Source of the DNA: Bacillus cabrialesii | Lineage (GTDB): Bacteria > Bacillota > Bacilli > Bacillales > Bacillaceae | DNA length: 64,000 nucleotides | Assembly: GCF_004124315.2 (NCBI RefSeq) | Contig: NZ_CP096889.1 | Span: forward strand, 3,517,001-3,581,000 | Reading direction: 5' to 3' | Shown here: positions 36,505 through 44,181 of the stretch, one piece after another | How positions within the stretch are numbered: the first letter of the stretch is position 1 | Layout of the letters: each line of letters begins with the position of its first letter | Translations under genes and position numbers: made by a program | Notes under the pieces: model-generated | Told to the model about the DNA's origin: nothing | The model's input: the letters and a program-made list of their open reading frames with translations, nothing else | Databases searched by the model: none

Positions 36505-36834
36505 CTACTTTTTTTCATCTACAAATAATCCAAGATATTCAGTCATAGCCGCATAAAAATCAAGCCACCGTTTTGGCGGAATTTCACGGATGACTTCATT
36601 TGTAGAGTCCTCTATTACCTTTACATAGTATTCATTTAACTTTTCATGAAGCTCAAACTTCAGGTGAACTTGCGAAGGTTCCAACAGCTTGTTCATTTCC
36701 CCTATCATTTCAGCAAGATTGGTATATGAAACTTGATGAACAGGAACCTCACTCTCATGCTCTTTCTGGTTATGTATTTGAGTATCATAACGATCCCAAA
36801 CAGGTTGTAACGTAGTGAGCCTTTCAATATTCAA
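36505..36834 (-). CDS. yvyC: FlaG-type flagellar protein
   Basis: A 109-residue protein with the FlaG-family C-terminal region (VHLKFELHEKLNEYYVKVIEDSTNEVIREIPPKRWLDFYAAM). In other bacteria FlaG controls filament length. It is the first gene of the fliD-fliS-fliT operon, and a SigD-like promoter lies about 35-60 bases upstream. Confidence 0.9.
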   Translation of the reverse strand: MNIERLTTLQPVWDRYDTQIHNQKEHESEVPVHQVSYTNLAEMIGEMNKLLEPSQVHLKFELHEKLNEYYVKVIEDSTNEVIREIPPKRWLDFYAAMTEYLGLFVDEKK

Positions 36835-36866
36835 TTGATCATCCCCTATGCCCCAATCTATCGTTT

Positions 36867-36893
36867 ATATCGACTAAACCGAGATAAGATTAC
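36867..36893 (-). promoter_or_regulatory. SigD promoter of yvyC-fliDST
   Basis: On the minus strand GTAA, 15 bases, GTCGATAT. The -10 is a good SigD match and the -35 is partial. The remaining part of the hag-yvyC gap is AT-rich and empty. Confidence 0.65.
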
Positions 36894-37033
36894 ACATATT
36901 TTTGGAAAAAAACTCATCCGTTTTAGATTTCTTGTTTAAAAATACATTTATAAAAAGTTAGTGGAGAATCCGGTTATTATATCATGAGTTAGTGACAGAA
37001 AGAGGAGTGATTCGGAGTGAGAAATATAAATAA

Positions 37034-37058
37034 AAGACCTTGGCAACGCCAAGGTCTT
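37034..37058 (-). terminator. hag terminator
   Basis: AAGACCTTGGC-AAC-GCCAAGGTCTT, a perfect 11-base stem with a 3-base loop, followed by TTTATTTATA on the minus strand. Strong, as expected for a highly expressed gene. Confidence 0.92.
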
Positions 37059-37066
37059 CTTTAAAA

Positions 37067-37906
37067 TTAACGTAACAATTGAAGTACGTTTTGTGGCTGT
37101 TGGTTTGCTTGAGCAAGCATTGCTTGAGAAGCTTGAGAAAGAATGTTGTTCTTTGTGAACTCGCTCATCTCTTTAGCCATGTCAACGTCACGGATACGAG
37201 ACTCAGCAGCTGTTAGGTTTTCACCAGAAGCGCTTAAGTTGTTAATTGTATGCTCTAGACGGTTTTGTACAGCACCAAGTTTACCACGCTCAGAAGATAC
37301 TTTGTTAATTGCAGAATCTACTTTAGTTAAAAGCGCGTCTGTGTTAGCTGCCGTAGCTGTTGTTACATTGTAATCTGCTTTTAACATGTCAAGACCTGTA
37401 GCAGCAGTACTCATATCCCCAATATTAACTGTTAATTGTTGACCTTTGTTGGCACCGATTTGGAAAGTGAATCCATTTGTCTGCGTACCATCAAGAAGGT
37501 TTTTACCGTTAAAAGCTGTACGTTGAGAAATTCCATCTACCTCATCAAGAAGGTTATTAACTTCATCTTGAATTGCTTGAAGGTCTGTCGTTGCATCTTG
37601 AGTACCAGTGTTACCCGCTTGAACAGTTAACTCACGAACACGTTGAAGAATTGAGTGAGTTTCAGTCAATGCACCCTCAGCTGTTTGGATAAGAGAGATT
37701 CCGTCTTGAGAGTTTTTAGAAGCCATATCAAGACCTCTGATTTGTCCTCTCATTTTTTCAGAAATCGCAAGACCCGCTGCGTCATCTCCCGCACGGTTGA
37801 TACGAAGACCTGAAGAAAGTTTCTCCATGTTCTTTTGTGCTGCACCGTTGTTTGAAGACAAACGGTTTAATGTGTTAAGTGCTGCGATATTGTGGTTAAT
37901 TCTCAT
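37067..37906 (-). CDS. hag: flagellin, main filament subunit
   Basis: A 279-residue flagellin with conserved D0/D1 ends (MRINHNIAALNTLNRLSS..., ...LAQANQQPQNVLQLLR) and a short variable centre, smaller than the 304 residues I recall for 168 Hag. The gene has the full B. subtilis control region: a SigD promoter at 38005-38031 and a CsrA-binding hairpin at 37935-37952 next to a GGGAGG ribosome site. Hag, FliW and CsrA form a feedback loop on its translation. The second flagellin at 10371-11198 shares both ends. Confidence 0.98.
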   Translation of the reverse strand: MRINHNIAALNTLNRLSSNNGAAQKNMEKLSSGLRINRAGDDAAGLAISEKMRGQIRGLDMASKNSQDGISLIQTAEGALTETHSILQRVRELTVQAGNTGTQDATTDLQAIQDEVNNLLDEVDGISQRTAFNGKNLLDGTQTNGFTFQIGANKGQQLTVNIGDMSTAATGLDMLKADYNVTTATAANTDALLTKVDSAINKVSSERGKLGAVQNRLEHTINNLSASGENLTAAESRIRDVDMAKEMSEFTKNNILSQASQAMLAQANQQPQNVLQLLR

Positions 37907-37934
37907 TGTTTTGTTCCTCCCTGAATATGTTTTT

Positions 37935-37952
37935 AGGCACGTCCTTGTGCCT
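37935..37952 (-). promoter_or_regulatory. CsrA-binding hairpin in the hag leader
   Basis: On the minus strand AGGCAC-AAGGA-CGTGCCT: a stem with the CsrA core GGA in the loop. The ribosome site (GGGAGG) just downstream gives the second GGA. This matches the known two-site repression of hag translation by CsrA. Confidence 0.8.
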
Positions 37953-38004
37953 CATTTTTTATAACTGGCGGAGTCTTTTGCGCCTCCTCCCGGCTACATC
38001 ATTA

Positions 38005-38031
38005 ATATCGGATTGTCTCGGATTTTGTTAA
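38005..38031 (-). promoter_or_regulatory. SigD promoter of hag
   Basis: On the minus strand TTAA, 15 bases, TCCGATAT, as in the hag promoter of B. subtilis. Confidence 0.88.
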
Positions 38032-38041
38032 TACAAAAATA

Positions 38042-38069
38042 AAAAAATCCTCACTTTTTTTGTGAGGAT
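38042..38069 (-). terminator. csrA terminator
   Basis: ATCCTCAC and GTGAGGAT form an 8-base stem around a T-run; TTTTTTTATTTTT follows on the minus strand. It overlaps the csrA stop and precedes the hag promoter. Confidence 0.85.
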
Positions 38070-38275
38070 AATGCGGAGATCACATCGCTGGATAACGCTG
38101 CTGCACGGTTATTTTCTTCCTGAATCGTCAAATAAATTTCTTTCCTGTGAATATCAATGTGCTTTGGGGCTTCAATTCCAAGTTTCACTTGATCACCCTC
38201 AACCGCAATGACTTTCACTTCAATATCAACACCTATTTGAATCGCTTCGTTTATTTTCCGCGATAAAACTAGCAT
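38051..38275 (-). CDS. csrA: translational regulator CsrA
   Basis: A 74-residue RNA-binding protein with the family start MLVLSRKINEAIQIG and the core IEVKVIAVEGDQVKLGIEAPKHIDIHRKEIY. It represses hag translation by covering the ribosome site and is antagonised by FliW. Its start overlaps the fliW end by 7 bases, so the repressor and its antagonist are made together. Confidence 0.97.
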   Translation of the reverse strand: MLVLSRKINEAIQIGVDIEVKVIAVEGDQVKLGIEAPKHIDIHRKEIYLTIQEENNRAAALSSDVISALSSQKK

Positions 38276-38700
38276 GATTCTCCTCCAATCGGATGCTTTG
38301 TCGTATATGAGGAGTCGTGTAAAACGACTTGCTTAGCCATCATGTTCTTGCGATTCACAATAATGGGGGCCAATAAGTTCGCAGTTGATTTTTCAAATGG
38401 CTCTGCCATGGTCAAGATTGTCATGACTTCTACGTCTTCAATATGATCGATATCCAAAAGTTCAGCAGTTGATTCATCAAGGTCAAATTCATAATCCCTA
38501 AAAAAGATGAATGGACTTACAACGATGAACGCAAGGTTTTCTGTAGTGACGGACTGCAGGGCCACGAATGGTGAGTCTTCTGAAAGAGGGAGAATGACGA
38601 ACTGTTTTTCTTCTATAAAGCCAGGAATCCCGTTTTCAAAAAGAATAATTTGTTCTTCTTTTACGTTCATTTGGCCATGGTACTTAGTATGAATGATCAT
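38269..38700 (-). CDS. fliW: flagellar assembly factor FliW
   Basis: A 143-residue protein with family features MNVKEEQIILFENGIPGFIEEKQFVILPL, SPFVALQSV and ANLLAPIIVN. FliW binds flagellin when the cytoplasmic pool is high. When flagellin is secreted, FliW is freed to bind CsrA and relieve repression of hag. It is upstream of and overlaps csrA. Confidence 0.97.
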   Translation of the reverse strand: MIIHTKYHGQMNVKEEQIILFENGIPGFIEEKQFVILPLSEDSPFVALQSVTTENLAFIVVSPFIFFRDYEFDLDESTAELLDIDHIEDVEVMTILTMAEPFEKSTANLLAPIIVNRKNMMAKQVVLHDSSYTTKHPIGGESC

Positions 38701-38720
38701 TGTTCACAATCCTTTTCTGT

Positions 38721-39299
38721 TTACTTTTCTGGTGATTCTTTCGGGTATTCTACATCTATATTTAAATCAGGGTACTGAAGCATGTCAACCTTAACGTCTC
38801 CCGGCGTATATTCAACAATTGGTTTTCGCGGTTCAGCCTGAATAACAGGCTTTCGCGGCGTAATTTGAATATCAAGCTGTGACGGGGTATATTGTATTTT
38901 CACCCTTGAAAGAGAAGGAGCATAATGTTCGCCTAATTGAATTTGATGCATCTCAGAGTTCCTCCTTGCTTGTGAAGCGATTGGATTCCCCTTATTTTCA
39001 ATTCTCATAAGCTCGTCCCCTTCTTCCGCGGTGCGGGCTATCCCCTCCATTACATCCTCATGCCCTTGTTGGGCTTCTTCTTCGATTCTCTTGAATATAT
39101 GTTTTCTGTCTAATTCTTCCCATGCTTGCGTCTGATCAATCGTGAGTTTTCCAGGTGTCACTGATATTTCCATTTCCGCGTTTGGCTGCTGAATCTCAAG
39201 ATCGGCTTGCGGCTGCTCCATTTTTAAACTGGCGGGCGTCGTTGTTAAACCAATTCTTCCTTGAACACTATGCATAATCAATCTGGGAATTTGCATCAC
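38721..39299 (-). CDS. yviE: YviE, conserved protein of the flagellar operon
   Basis: A 192-residue protein that begins MMQIPRLIMHSVQGRIGLTTTPASLKMEQPQADLEIQQP and contains repeated short P-rich segments of similar pattern (for example LDIQITPRKPVIQAEPRKP). It has no signal or membrane helix. It lies between flgL and fliW in the late flagellar operon. The function is unknown. A hairpin with a T-run lies just upstream and may reduce its expression relative to flgL. Confidence 0.88.
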   Translation of the reverse strand: MMQIPRLIMHSVQGRIGLTTTPASLKMEQPQADLEIQQPNAEMEISVTPGKLTIDQTQAWEELDRKHIFKRIEEEAQQGHEDVMEGIARTAEEGDELMRIENKGNPIASQARRNSEMHQIQLGEHYAPSLSRVKIQYTPSQLDIQITPRKPVIQAEPRKPIVEYTPGDVKVDMLQYPDLNIDVEYPKESPEK

Positions 39300-39316
39300 T
39301 CTACCTCCTGAACTAT

Positions 39317-39343
39317 AAAAAAAGCGAACTCCTGAGAGCCGCT
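39317..39343 (-). terminator. possible attenuator between flgL and yviE
   Basis: On the minus strand AGCGG-CTC and GAG-TTCGCT form a stem with one bulge, followed directly by seven T. It could stop part of the transcripts after flgL. Confidence 0.5.
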
Positions 39344-40239
39344 TACTTTAAAAAGTCAATCAATGTAGGCTGAACAATTTGCGCATTTACAGCCAGAGTA
39401 GCCCTATGCACGCTTTGCTGCGCAATAAATTCCGTTATTACCTCTTCCAGTTCTACATCTTCATTGTCTGACAACACTTTTGTAGCTGTTTCTTCTTGAG
39501 CTGACAGTCTTGTATTAACCAGCTCAAGACGATTATATCTCGCTCCAAGGTCAGAGCGTTCGGCGCTCATGCCATCAGAAAATTGATCAATATCATCTAA
39601 AACGCTATCCATACCATCTAGTGAACCTGAACTAAGTGCTTTCTCAAATGAGTCAAGCATTTCAAATACATTCTGACCGCTTTCAGAAGTACCACCAAAA
39701 GCTGACTTTGGATCTGAATTCACTTTCAATGTCATATTATTTGAGATATTGACAACGACATCAGCAGTATCAGAAATTGTATAAGTTCCGTCTCCGTTAT
39801 CTGTAACCGGAGGCTTGTCTGAATTTGTGCCATTAAAGATATATCTGCCGTTCACTTGTGTATTGGCAATCTTTAAAAGCTGGTCCTTTAACTGCTTCAC
39901 TTCTACGCCAATCGCTTGCCGCTCCGCTTCGCCGTTTGTATCATTTTGAGCTTCAACCGCTAATTCTCTGACCTTTGACAAGATGTCAATTCCTTCAGTA
40001 ATGTTTGTTTCTGTGTTTTCAAGCCAGGTAAATGCTTGAGAAGCATTGTTTTGATATTGCTGCACTTGAGACAATTGCGTATTATACTTTAAGCTTTTCA
40101 TCGCTACTACAGGATCGTCGGAAGCTTTAGAGACTTTTTTCCCTGACGAAATCTGTGATTGAAGCTTATCCAGCTTTGAGTAGCTTGAACCGATATATCT
40201 CAATGAGTTTTGCTGAATCATGCCTTGTGTTACTCTCAT
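39343..40239 (-). CDS. flgL: hook-filament junction protein FlgL (HAP3)
   Basis: A 298-residue flagellin-like protein. The N-terminus MRVTQGMIQQNSLRYIGSSYSKLDKLQSQISSGKKVSKASDDP and the C-terminus (VHRATLAVNAQIVQPTLIDFLK) are the coiled-coil ends shared with flagellin. It joins the FlgK ring to the filament. It follows flgK by 13 bases. Confidence 0.96.
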   Translation of the reverse strand: MRVTQGMIQQNSLRYIGSSYSKLDKLQSQISSGKKVSKASDDPVVAMKSLKYNTQLSQVQQYQNNASQAFTWLENTETNITEGIDILSKVRELAVEAQNDTNGEAERQAIGVEVKQLKDQLLKIANTQVNGRYIFNGTNSDKPPVTDNGDGTYTISDTADVVVNISNNMTLKVNSDPKSAFGGTSESGQNVFEMLDSFEKALSSGSLDGMDSVLDDIDQFSDGMSAERSDLGARYNRLELVNTRLSAQEETATKVLSDNEDVELEEVITEFIAQQSVHRATLAVNAQIVQPTLIDFLK

Positions 40240-40252
40240 TTGATTGATCTAC

Positions 40253-41776
40253 CTACCTTCCTCCGACACCCATGCCATTGATCACTTTGTCGAGTATTTC
40301 GTCTTGTAAAGTCACCATTCTTGCGGCAGCATTATATGCGTGTTGGAATTGAATCATATTCGTCATTTCTTCGTCTAAAGAGACCGCGCTCATTTGTTGG
40401 CGGTTTATGTCCGCATCATTCAGCTGTGTTTCTGTATTAGACGAAAGGCGATTTGCTTCTTGCGCCTTTATTCCCAGCTCGCCAATCAGACCTGAATAGT
40501 AATCTAACACACTTGTCTTTTTACCATTAATGGTTATATCACCGGTTAAAACATTCGCTAGTTTTGTTGCATTTGAATTATCGTTGGCTGCACCAGTCAG
40601 TGAGAAAGCAATATTCGCGCCGCTTGAATCTGATATGCTGTCAGCTACTTTAATCTTCCCAGCCGCTCCTTTTGCCGGTTCAGTTTCACCGCCGGTAAAA
40701 TCAAAAAAGTTCCCGCCTTGTTCGCCGCTCTTGGTCAAACCATTTCGGTGCACCTCATTGAAAGCTTTTGCGAATTCAAGTGCCATATTATCAAGATCAG
40801 AAAGCATGTCCGGATATACGCCCTTTTCTTCGCCGTTTGCTGTTACATACCCGTAAGACTCTACTAATCCTAAAAGAGATCCCTTACTGCTGAATGACTC
40901 AGCCTGTACAGCAGTGTTCCCGATTGAAATACTTGATACTAAGCCAGTTTCATTATCATAGTTGGCTGCAAGTTCGGAAACCTCGTAATTTTTACCGTCC
41001 AAAACAGTTCCCAGCGACTGTTTATTTTTATCAAGGATTTCAATTGACACAGTTCCTTCAGCAGAAGCAAGTGCATTCCCGCCTGATTTGTTATAACTAA
41101 CTTTTATATCAACCATTGAGGATAATTTATCAATCAGCAAATCTCGCTGATCATATAAACCATTCGGCAGAAGCCCGACCGGCTCTACTTGTGCAATTTG
41201 CTTATTTAAGCTGTTTAATTGAGAAAGCACCGAATTGACATCTAACACCGTAGTATCTAGCTCTGCTTTTAAGTTCGATTGAACATTTGTAAGGGATTCA
41301 GAAAGATAATTAAACGTTTCTGCTAGAGCTTTTCCTTTTTCAGCGACAACAGAACGCGCACTGTCTTCGTTTGTATTATTCGATAATTCCTGTAAGGAAT
41401 TCCAAAACGAATTGAGCACACTGTTTAATCCGCTGCCGTCCGTCTCATTTAAGATGCCTTCCATTTGGGACAAAGCTTTGGCTTTCGTGTCGTAGTATCC
41501 GGCACTGTTGTTTTGAAGACGATATTGATAGTCAAGAAAGATATCTCTTATTCTCTCAACCGACTTCCCTTGTACTCCCGTACCCATTTGCCCTGCAGTT
41601 TTTTCTGCGTTTTTTGATACAGCAGGGAAATAGTCAGTTGCCTCCAATGAGACCCGTTGTCTTGTATAACCATCAGTATTGGCATTTGCCACGTTATTTG
41701 CAGTCGTGCTTAACGCTGCCTGCTGAGCGCTTAACGCCCGCCTTGCAGTTTCAAGCCCCATAAAGGTAGATGTCAT
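40253..41776 (-). CDS. flgK: hook-associated protein FlgK (HAP1)
   Basis: A 507-residue protein with the rod/hook-family N-terminus (LETARRALSAQQAALSTTANNVANANTDGYTRQRV) and C-terminus (SLDEEMTNMIQFQHAYNAAARMVTLQDEILDKVINGMG). It forms the first junction ring on the hook. It is part of the flgM-flgN-flgK-flgL operon, read from a SigD promoter before flgM. Confidence 0.97.
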   Translation of the reverse strand: MTSTFMGLETARRALSAQQAALSTTANNVANANTDGYTRQRVSLEATDYFPAVSKNAEKTAGQMGTGVQGKSVERIRDIFLDYQYRLQNNSAGYYDTKAKALSQMEGILNETDGSGLNSVLNSFWNSLQELSNNTNEDSARSVVAEKGKALAETFNYLSESLTNVQSNLKAELDTTVLDVNSVLSQLNSLNKQIAQVEPVGLLPNGLYDQRDLLIDKLSSMVDIKVSYNKSGGNALASAEGTVSIEILDKNKQSLGTVLDGKNYEVSELAANYDNETGLVSSISIGNTAVQAESFSSKGSLLGLVESYGYVTANGEEKGVYPDMLSDLDNMALEFAKAFNEVHRNGLTKSGEQGGNFFDFTGGETEPAKGAAGKIKVADSISDSSGANIAFSLTGAANDNSNATKLANVLTGDITINGKKTSVLDYYSGLIGELGIKAQEANRLSSNTETQLNDADINRQQMSAVSLDEEMTNMIQFQHAYNAAARMVTLQDEILDKVINGMGVGGR

Positions 41777-41794
41777 ATTCTGAATTCCTTTCTG

Positions 41795-42277
41795 CTAAGC
41801 TTTTGAATCAAATAATTTCATCCGGCTGCTCTTCGGGAGCTCAGCTTTAATTGATTTGCTGTAATTAAAGTTATTTTCCTTAGGAACCAGCATATCGTAT
41901 GAAATAGAGATGAATTGCAGCGCATCTCTCGTCAGCTGCCTATTCATCTCATTCACTTTTTTAAGATGTCCGAGAACGTTGGAAAGAGCTTCATATAGTT
42001 GTTCCAGCTCTTCCTTTTCATTGCCTGTGGTTTTGGCGATACATGCGGAAATGGTGTTATTTTCACTGTATCCGAGAAAAGCAGAAGTTGCTTTGATCCG
42101 ATCATCTTCTGTCTGCCCGATTGCTTGAATATATTTTTGCTCTTTTGTCAAAATGTTAGAAAGCTCTTTTGTTTTGCCGGCTTTGAGCGCTTCCGTCTTT
42201 TCCTCAGACAGCGTGAGCAGGTGCTCATGCAGAACGCAAAGTCGCTTCAATAGTTCAATAATTGGCTTGGCTGACAT
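41795..42277 (-). CDS. flgN: FlgN-type chaperone for hook-associated proteins
   Basis: A 160-residue helical protein (YvyG). The long amphipathic helices (LLKRLCVLHEHLLTLSEEKTEALKAGKTKELSNILTKEQKYIQ) are typical of FlgN chaperones, which hold FlgK and FlgL before export. It sits between flgM and flgK with short gaps of 15 and 18 bases. Confidence 0.9.
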   Translation of the reverse strand: MSAKPIIELLKRLCVLHEHLLTLSEEKTEALKAGKTKELSNILTKEQKYIQAIGQTEDDRIKATSAFLGYSENNTISACIAKTTGNEKEELEQLYEALSNVLGHLKKVNEMNRQLTRDALQFISISYDMLVPKENNFNYSKSIKAELPKSSRMKLFDSKA

Positions 42278-42292
42278 GTGCTTTCTCCTTTG

Positions 42293-42559
42293 TTATTGCT
42301 TTTTATAAAAGTTAATCATATTTTTCGCTATATGATTTGCGTCTACTTTGTATGACCCGTTTTCAATTTGCGCTTTAAGCTTCGCAATTTTTTCCTGGCG
42401 TGAACCAGTGACTGCGTCGGATGCACTTTGCATTTCTTTAGCCTGAGATGAAATTTCAATTTTATCTTGAGGCTGTGCAGCAGTTTTTTGTACCGCTTGC
42501 TTTTCATAATTTTTTTGGTATGGATTAACGGATTGTGTTCCAAATTGATTGATTTTCAT
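42293..42559 (-). CDS. flgM: anti-sigma factor FlgM
   Basis: An 88-residue protein with the FlgM pattern: a Q/K-rich disordered N-terminal part and a C-terminal SigD-binding helix region (KIAKLKAQIENGSYKVDANHIAKNMINFY). It holds SigD until the hook-basal body is complete. It is the first gene after the SigD promoter at 42607-42633, so the anti-sigma is under control of its target. Confidence 0.95.
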   Translation of the reverse strand: MKINQFGTQSVNPYQKNYEKQAVQKTAAQPQDKIEISSQAKEMQSASDAVTGSRQEKIAKLKAQIENGSYKVDANHIAKNMINFYKKQ

Positions 42560-42606
42560 AGGATTCCTCTCGCTTTCCGTTGCAGTCTTTAAACAATCTA
42601 ACCCTT

Positions 42607-42633
42607 TTATCGACTGCGTTTTCAGTTAGTTTA
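42607..42633 (-). promoter_or_regulatory. SigD promoter of flgM-flgN-flgK-flgL
   Basis: On the minus strand TAAA, 15 bases, GTCGATAA: full -35 match and near-consensus -10. It lies 48-74 bases upstream of flgM, between yvyF and flgM. Confidence 0.88.
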
Positions 42634-42638
42634 GGGAA

Positions 42639-43058
42639 TCAGTTGTTTTTGGTATTATAGGCATAGTATGTGTCTTTTTTACCATTTTCCCTCTCGGTTT
42701 TCAGTGCGTCTTCGTGGTCCAAATGGTCCATTTGAGCCTTTATATCGGACTGGCAAGCCTTGCAGAACTTGCCTTCCCGTATCGACGTCCCGCACCTTTC
42801 ACAAAGGTATGCCAAATTAGGAAAATGAGTGATTTGAATGCGTTTCTGCCTGATGAATTTCAATATCAACTCTTCTTCTACACCTGTTTCCTCGGTTATC
42901 CGGCTCAAAGTTGATTGCCGGTTTTCCTGTTTCCTTAAAAACTTATATACAATCTCAAATGATTTTTCTTCTTCCTTAATACACGCCTGACATACGGTTT
43001 GCAGCTTTGTTTTTAAAAATAAAGCATTGCATTTCGGACAATTCGCCAGATTTCCCAT
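42639..43058 (-). CDS. yvyF: zinc-ribbon protein of the flagellar operon
   Basis: A 139-residue protein with two cysteine pairs at the N-terminus (CPKCNALF...CQACIKEE), a helix-turn-helix-like middle (TLSRITEETGVEEELILKFIRQKRIQIT) and another zinc set near the end (CERCGTSIREGKFCKAC). It belongs to the flagellar-operon YvyF family. A regulatory role is likely but not known. It is downstream of comFC and upstream of flgM. Confidence 0.9.
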   Translation of the reverse strand: MGNLANCPKCNALFLKTKLQTVCQACIKEEEKSFEIVYKFLRKQENRQSTLSRITEETGVEEELILKFIRQKRIQITHFPNLAYLCERCGTSIREGKFCKACQSDIKAQMDHLDHEDALKTERENGKKDTYYAYNTKNN

Positions 43059-43130
43059 CTTTTTTCTCCTTATTCGATAATATACCTGTGTTAATTTCTA
43101 GTGATTATATCGGCATAAAAACAGAATCAT

Positions 43131-43853
43131 TTAGCTTCTGATCAAGGTAAAAGATGCCACTGAAGCGGCTTTCCCTTTTTCTAATAAACAGCGGGCTGCA
43201 AAATGCAAAGTGGCGCCTGTTGTATAAAGATCGTCTATTAAAATGATATTCATACCTATGGCTGAGTTGTTTTTTGTGTCAAAAATACGCTCTGAAAGCA
43301 GGCGTTCTGTTTTCTTTTTCTTAGACTGTTTCTCATTATTCAGGCGGATGAGGGGATGGCGGATAGGCCGGTTTAAGCATTCTGCCAAGAGCTGAGCCTG
43401 GTTAAATCCGCGCTCTTCTTCCCGTTCCTTGCTCAGCGGAATAGGAACGAGAACAAAATGCTTATCGGGGTAAACCTCTGAGAAGGTTGAAGAAAAATCA
43501 CTTTTAAATGCGTTTATGATTTCTGCATCTCCTCTAAATTTAAAACGGGAGAGCGTTTCTTTCATCATATCATTATATGTGTAAACTGAGCGATTTTGGC
43601 GGAGCAGCAAGCTGTGACTAACCCTTGATTTCCACGCCTCACAATCCCTGCATATCGCATGAACGGATTGAGGTCTGCCGCATATGGTGCAGATACGCCC
43701 TGTAATTTTCTTTAGTTTGCTTCTGCAGGAATGACAGACCTTTTCATCAGGCTTTAATAAAAAAAGGGCTCTCCATGTAACAGCTTGAGAAAATTGCGAA
43801 TCACATAGCAGACAGATCAGTTTATGAATGCCTCCTCCTGCTTTGTTTGGCAT
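43131..43853 (-). CDS. comFC: ComFC, competence protein with phosphoribosyltransferase fold
   Basis: A 240-residue protein from ATG 43853. It has an N-terminal zinc cluster (CLLCDS...CHSCRSK, CTICGRP...CRDCE) and a PRTase-like domain with LIDDLYTTGATLHFAARCLL as the PRPP loop. ComF proteins are needed for DNA uptake or single-strand handling in transformation. AGGAGGAGG lies inside the frame, 10 bases before a CTG codon at 43820 that would give a 229-residue protein, the length I recall for 168; the start is therefore uncertain. It overlaps comFB by 37 bases. Confidence 0.93.
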   Translation of the reverse strand: MPNKAGGGIHKLICLLCDSQFSQAVTWRALFLLKPDEKVCHSCRSKLKKITGRICTICGRPQSVHAICRDCEAWKSRVSHSLLLRQNRSVYTYNDMMKETLSRFKFRGDAEIINAFKSDFSSTFSEVYPDKHFVLVPIPLSKEREEERGFNQAQLLAECLNRPIRHPLIRLNNEKQSKKKKTERLLSERIFDTKNNSAIGMNIILIDDLYTTGATLHFAARCLLEKGKAASVASFTLIRS

Positions 43854-44113
43854 AAATCGCTTGGACTCTCTGATACCACAGCTGCAGATTCAGCCAAAAT
43901 GACAAGCATAGCCGTATTTTTTTGTTTATCTACCATCTCAGCTTTCGTATATGCGATCTTTTTAAGATCAGTGACGTAGGATGGTCTCACTTTGTTTAAA
44001 GAAAGTGCCAAGACATCATTTTTGCATACTTGGCAAGTGCAGGTCATATGAAGCTGGTCCATATATCGGTCGAGCAGTTCTTTCATTACGATTTCTTTAG
44101 AATTGACAAGCAT
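43817..44113 (-). CDS. comFB: late competence protein ComFB
   Basis: A 98-residue protein with the CTCQVCKNDVLALSLNKVRPSYVT segment, whose cysteine pairs match the zinc site known for ComFB. It is the middle gene of comFA-comFB-comFC. In B. subtilis its loss has little effect on transformation; ComFB-like proteins elsewhere bind cyclic di-AMP. It ends inside comFC. Confidence 0.93.
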   Translation of the reverse strand: MLVNSKEIVMKELLDRYMDQLHMTCTCQVCKNDVLALSLNKVRPSYVTDLKKIAYTKAEMVDKQKNTAMLVILAESAAVVSESPSDLCQTKQEEAFIN

Positions 44114-44181
44114 TTTTACAGCTCCTCATCATCGGTTATATGAGTATACTGTACCACGTTTTCAAATAATGGCTAGTCTGT

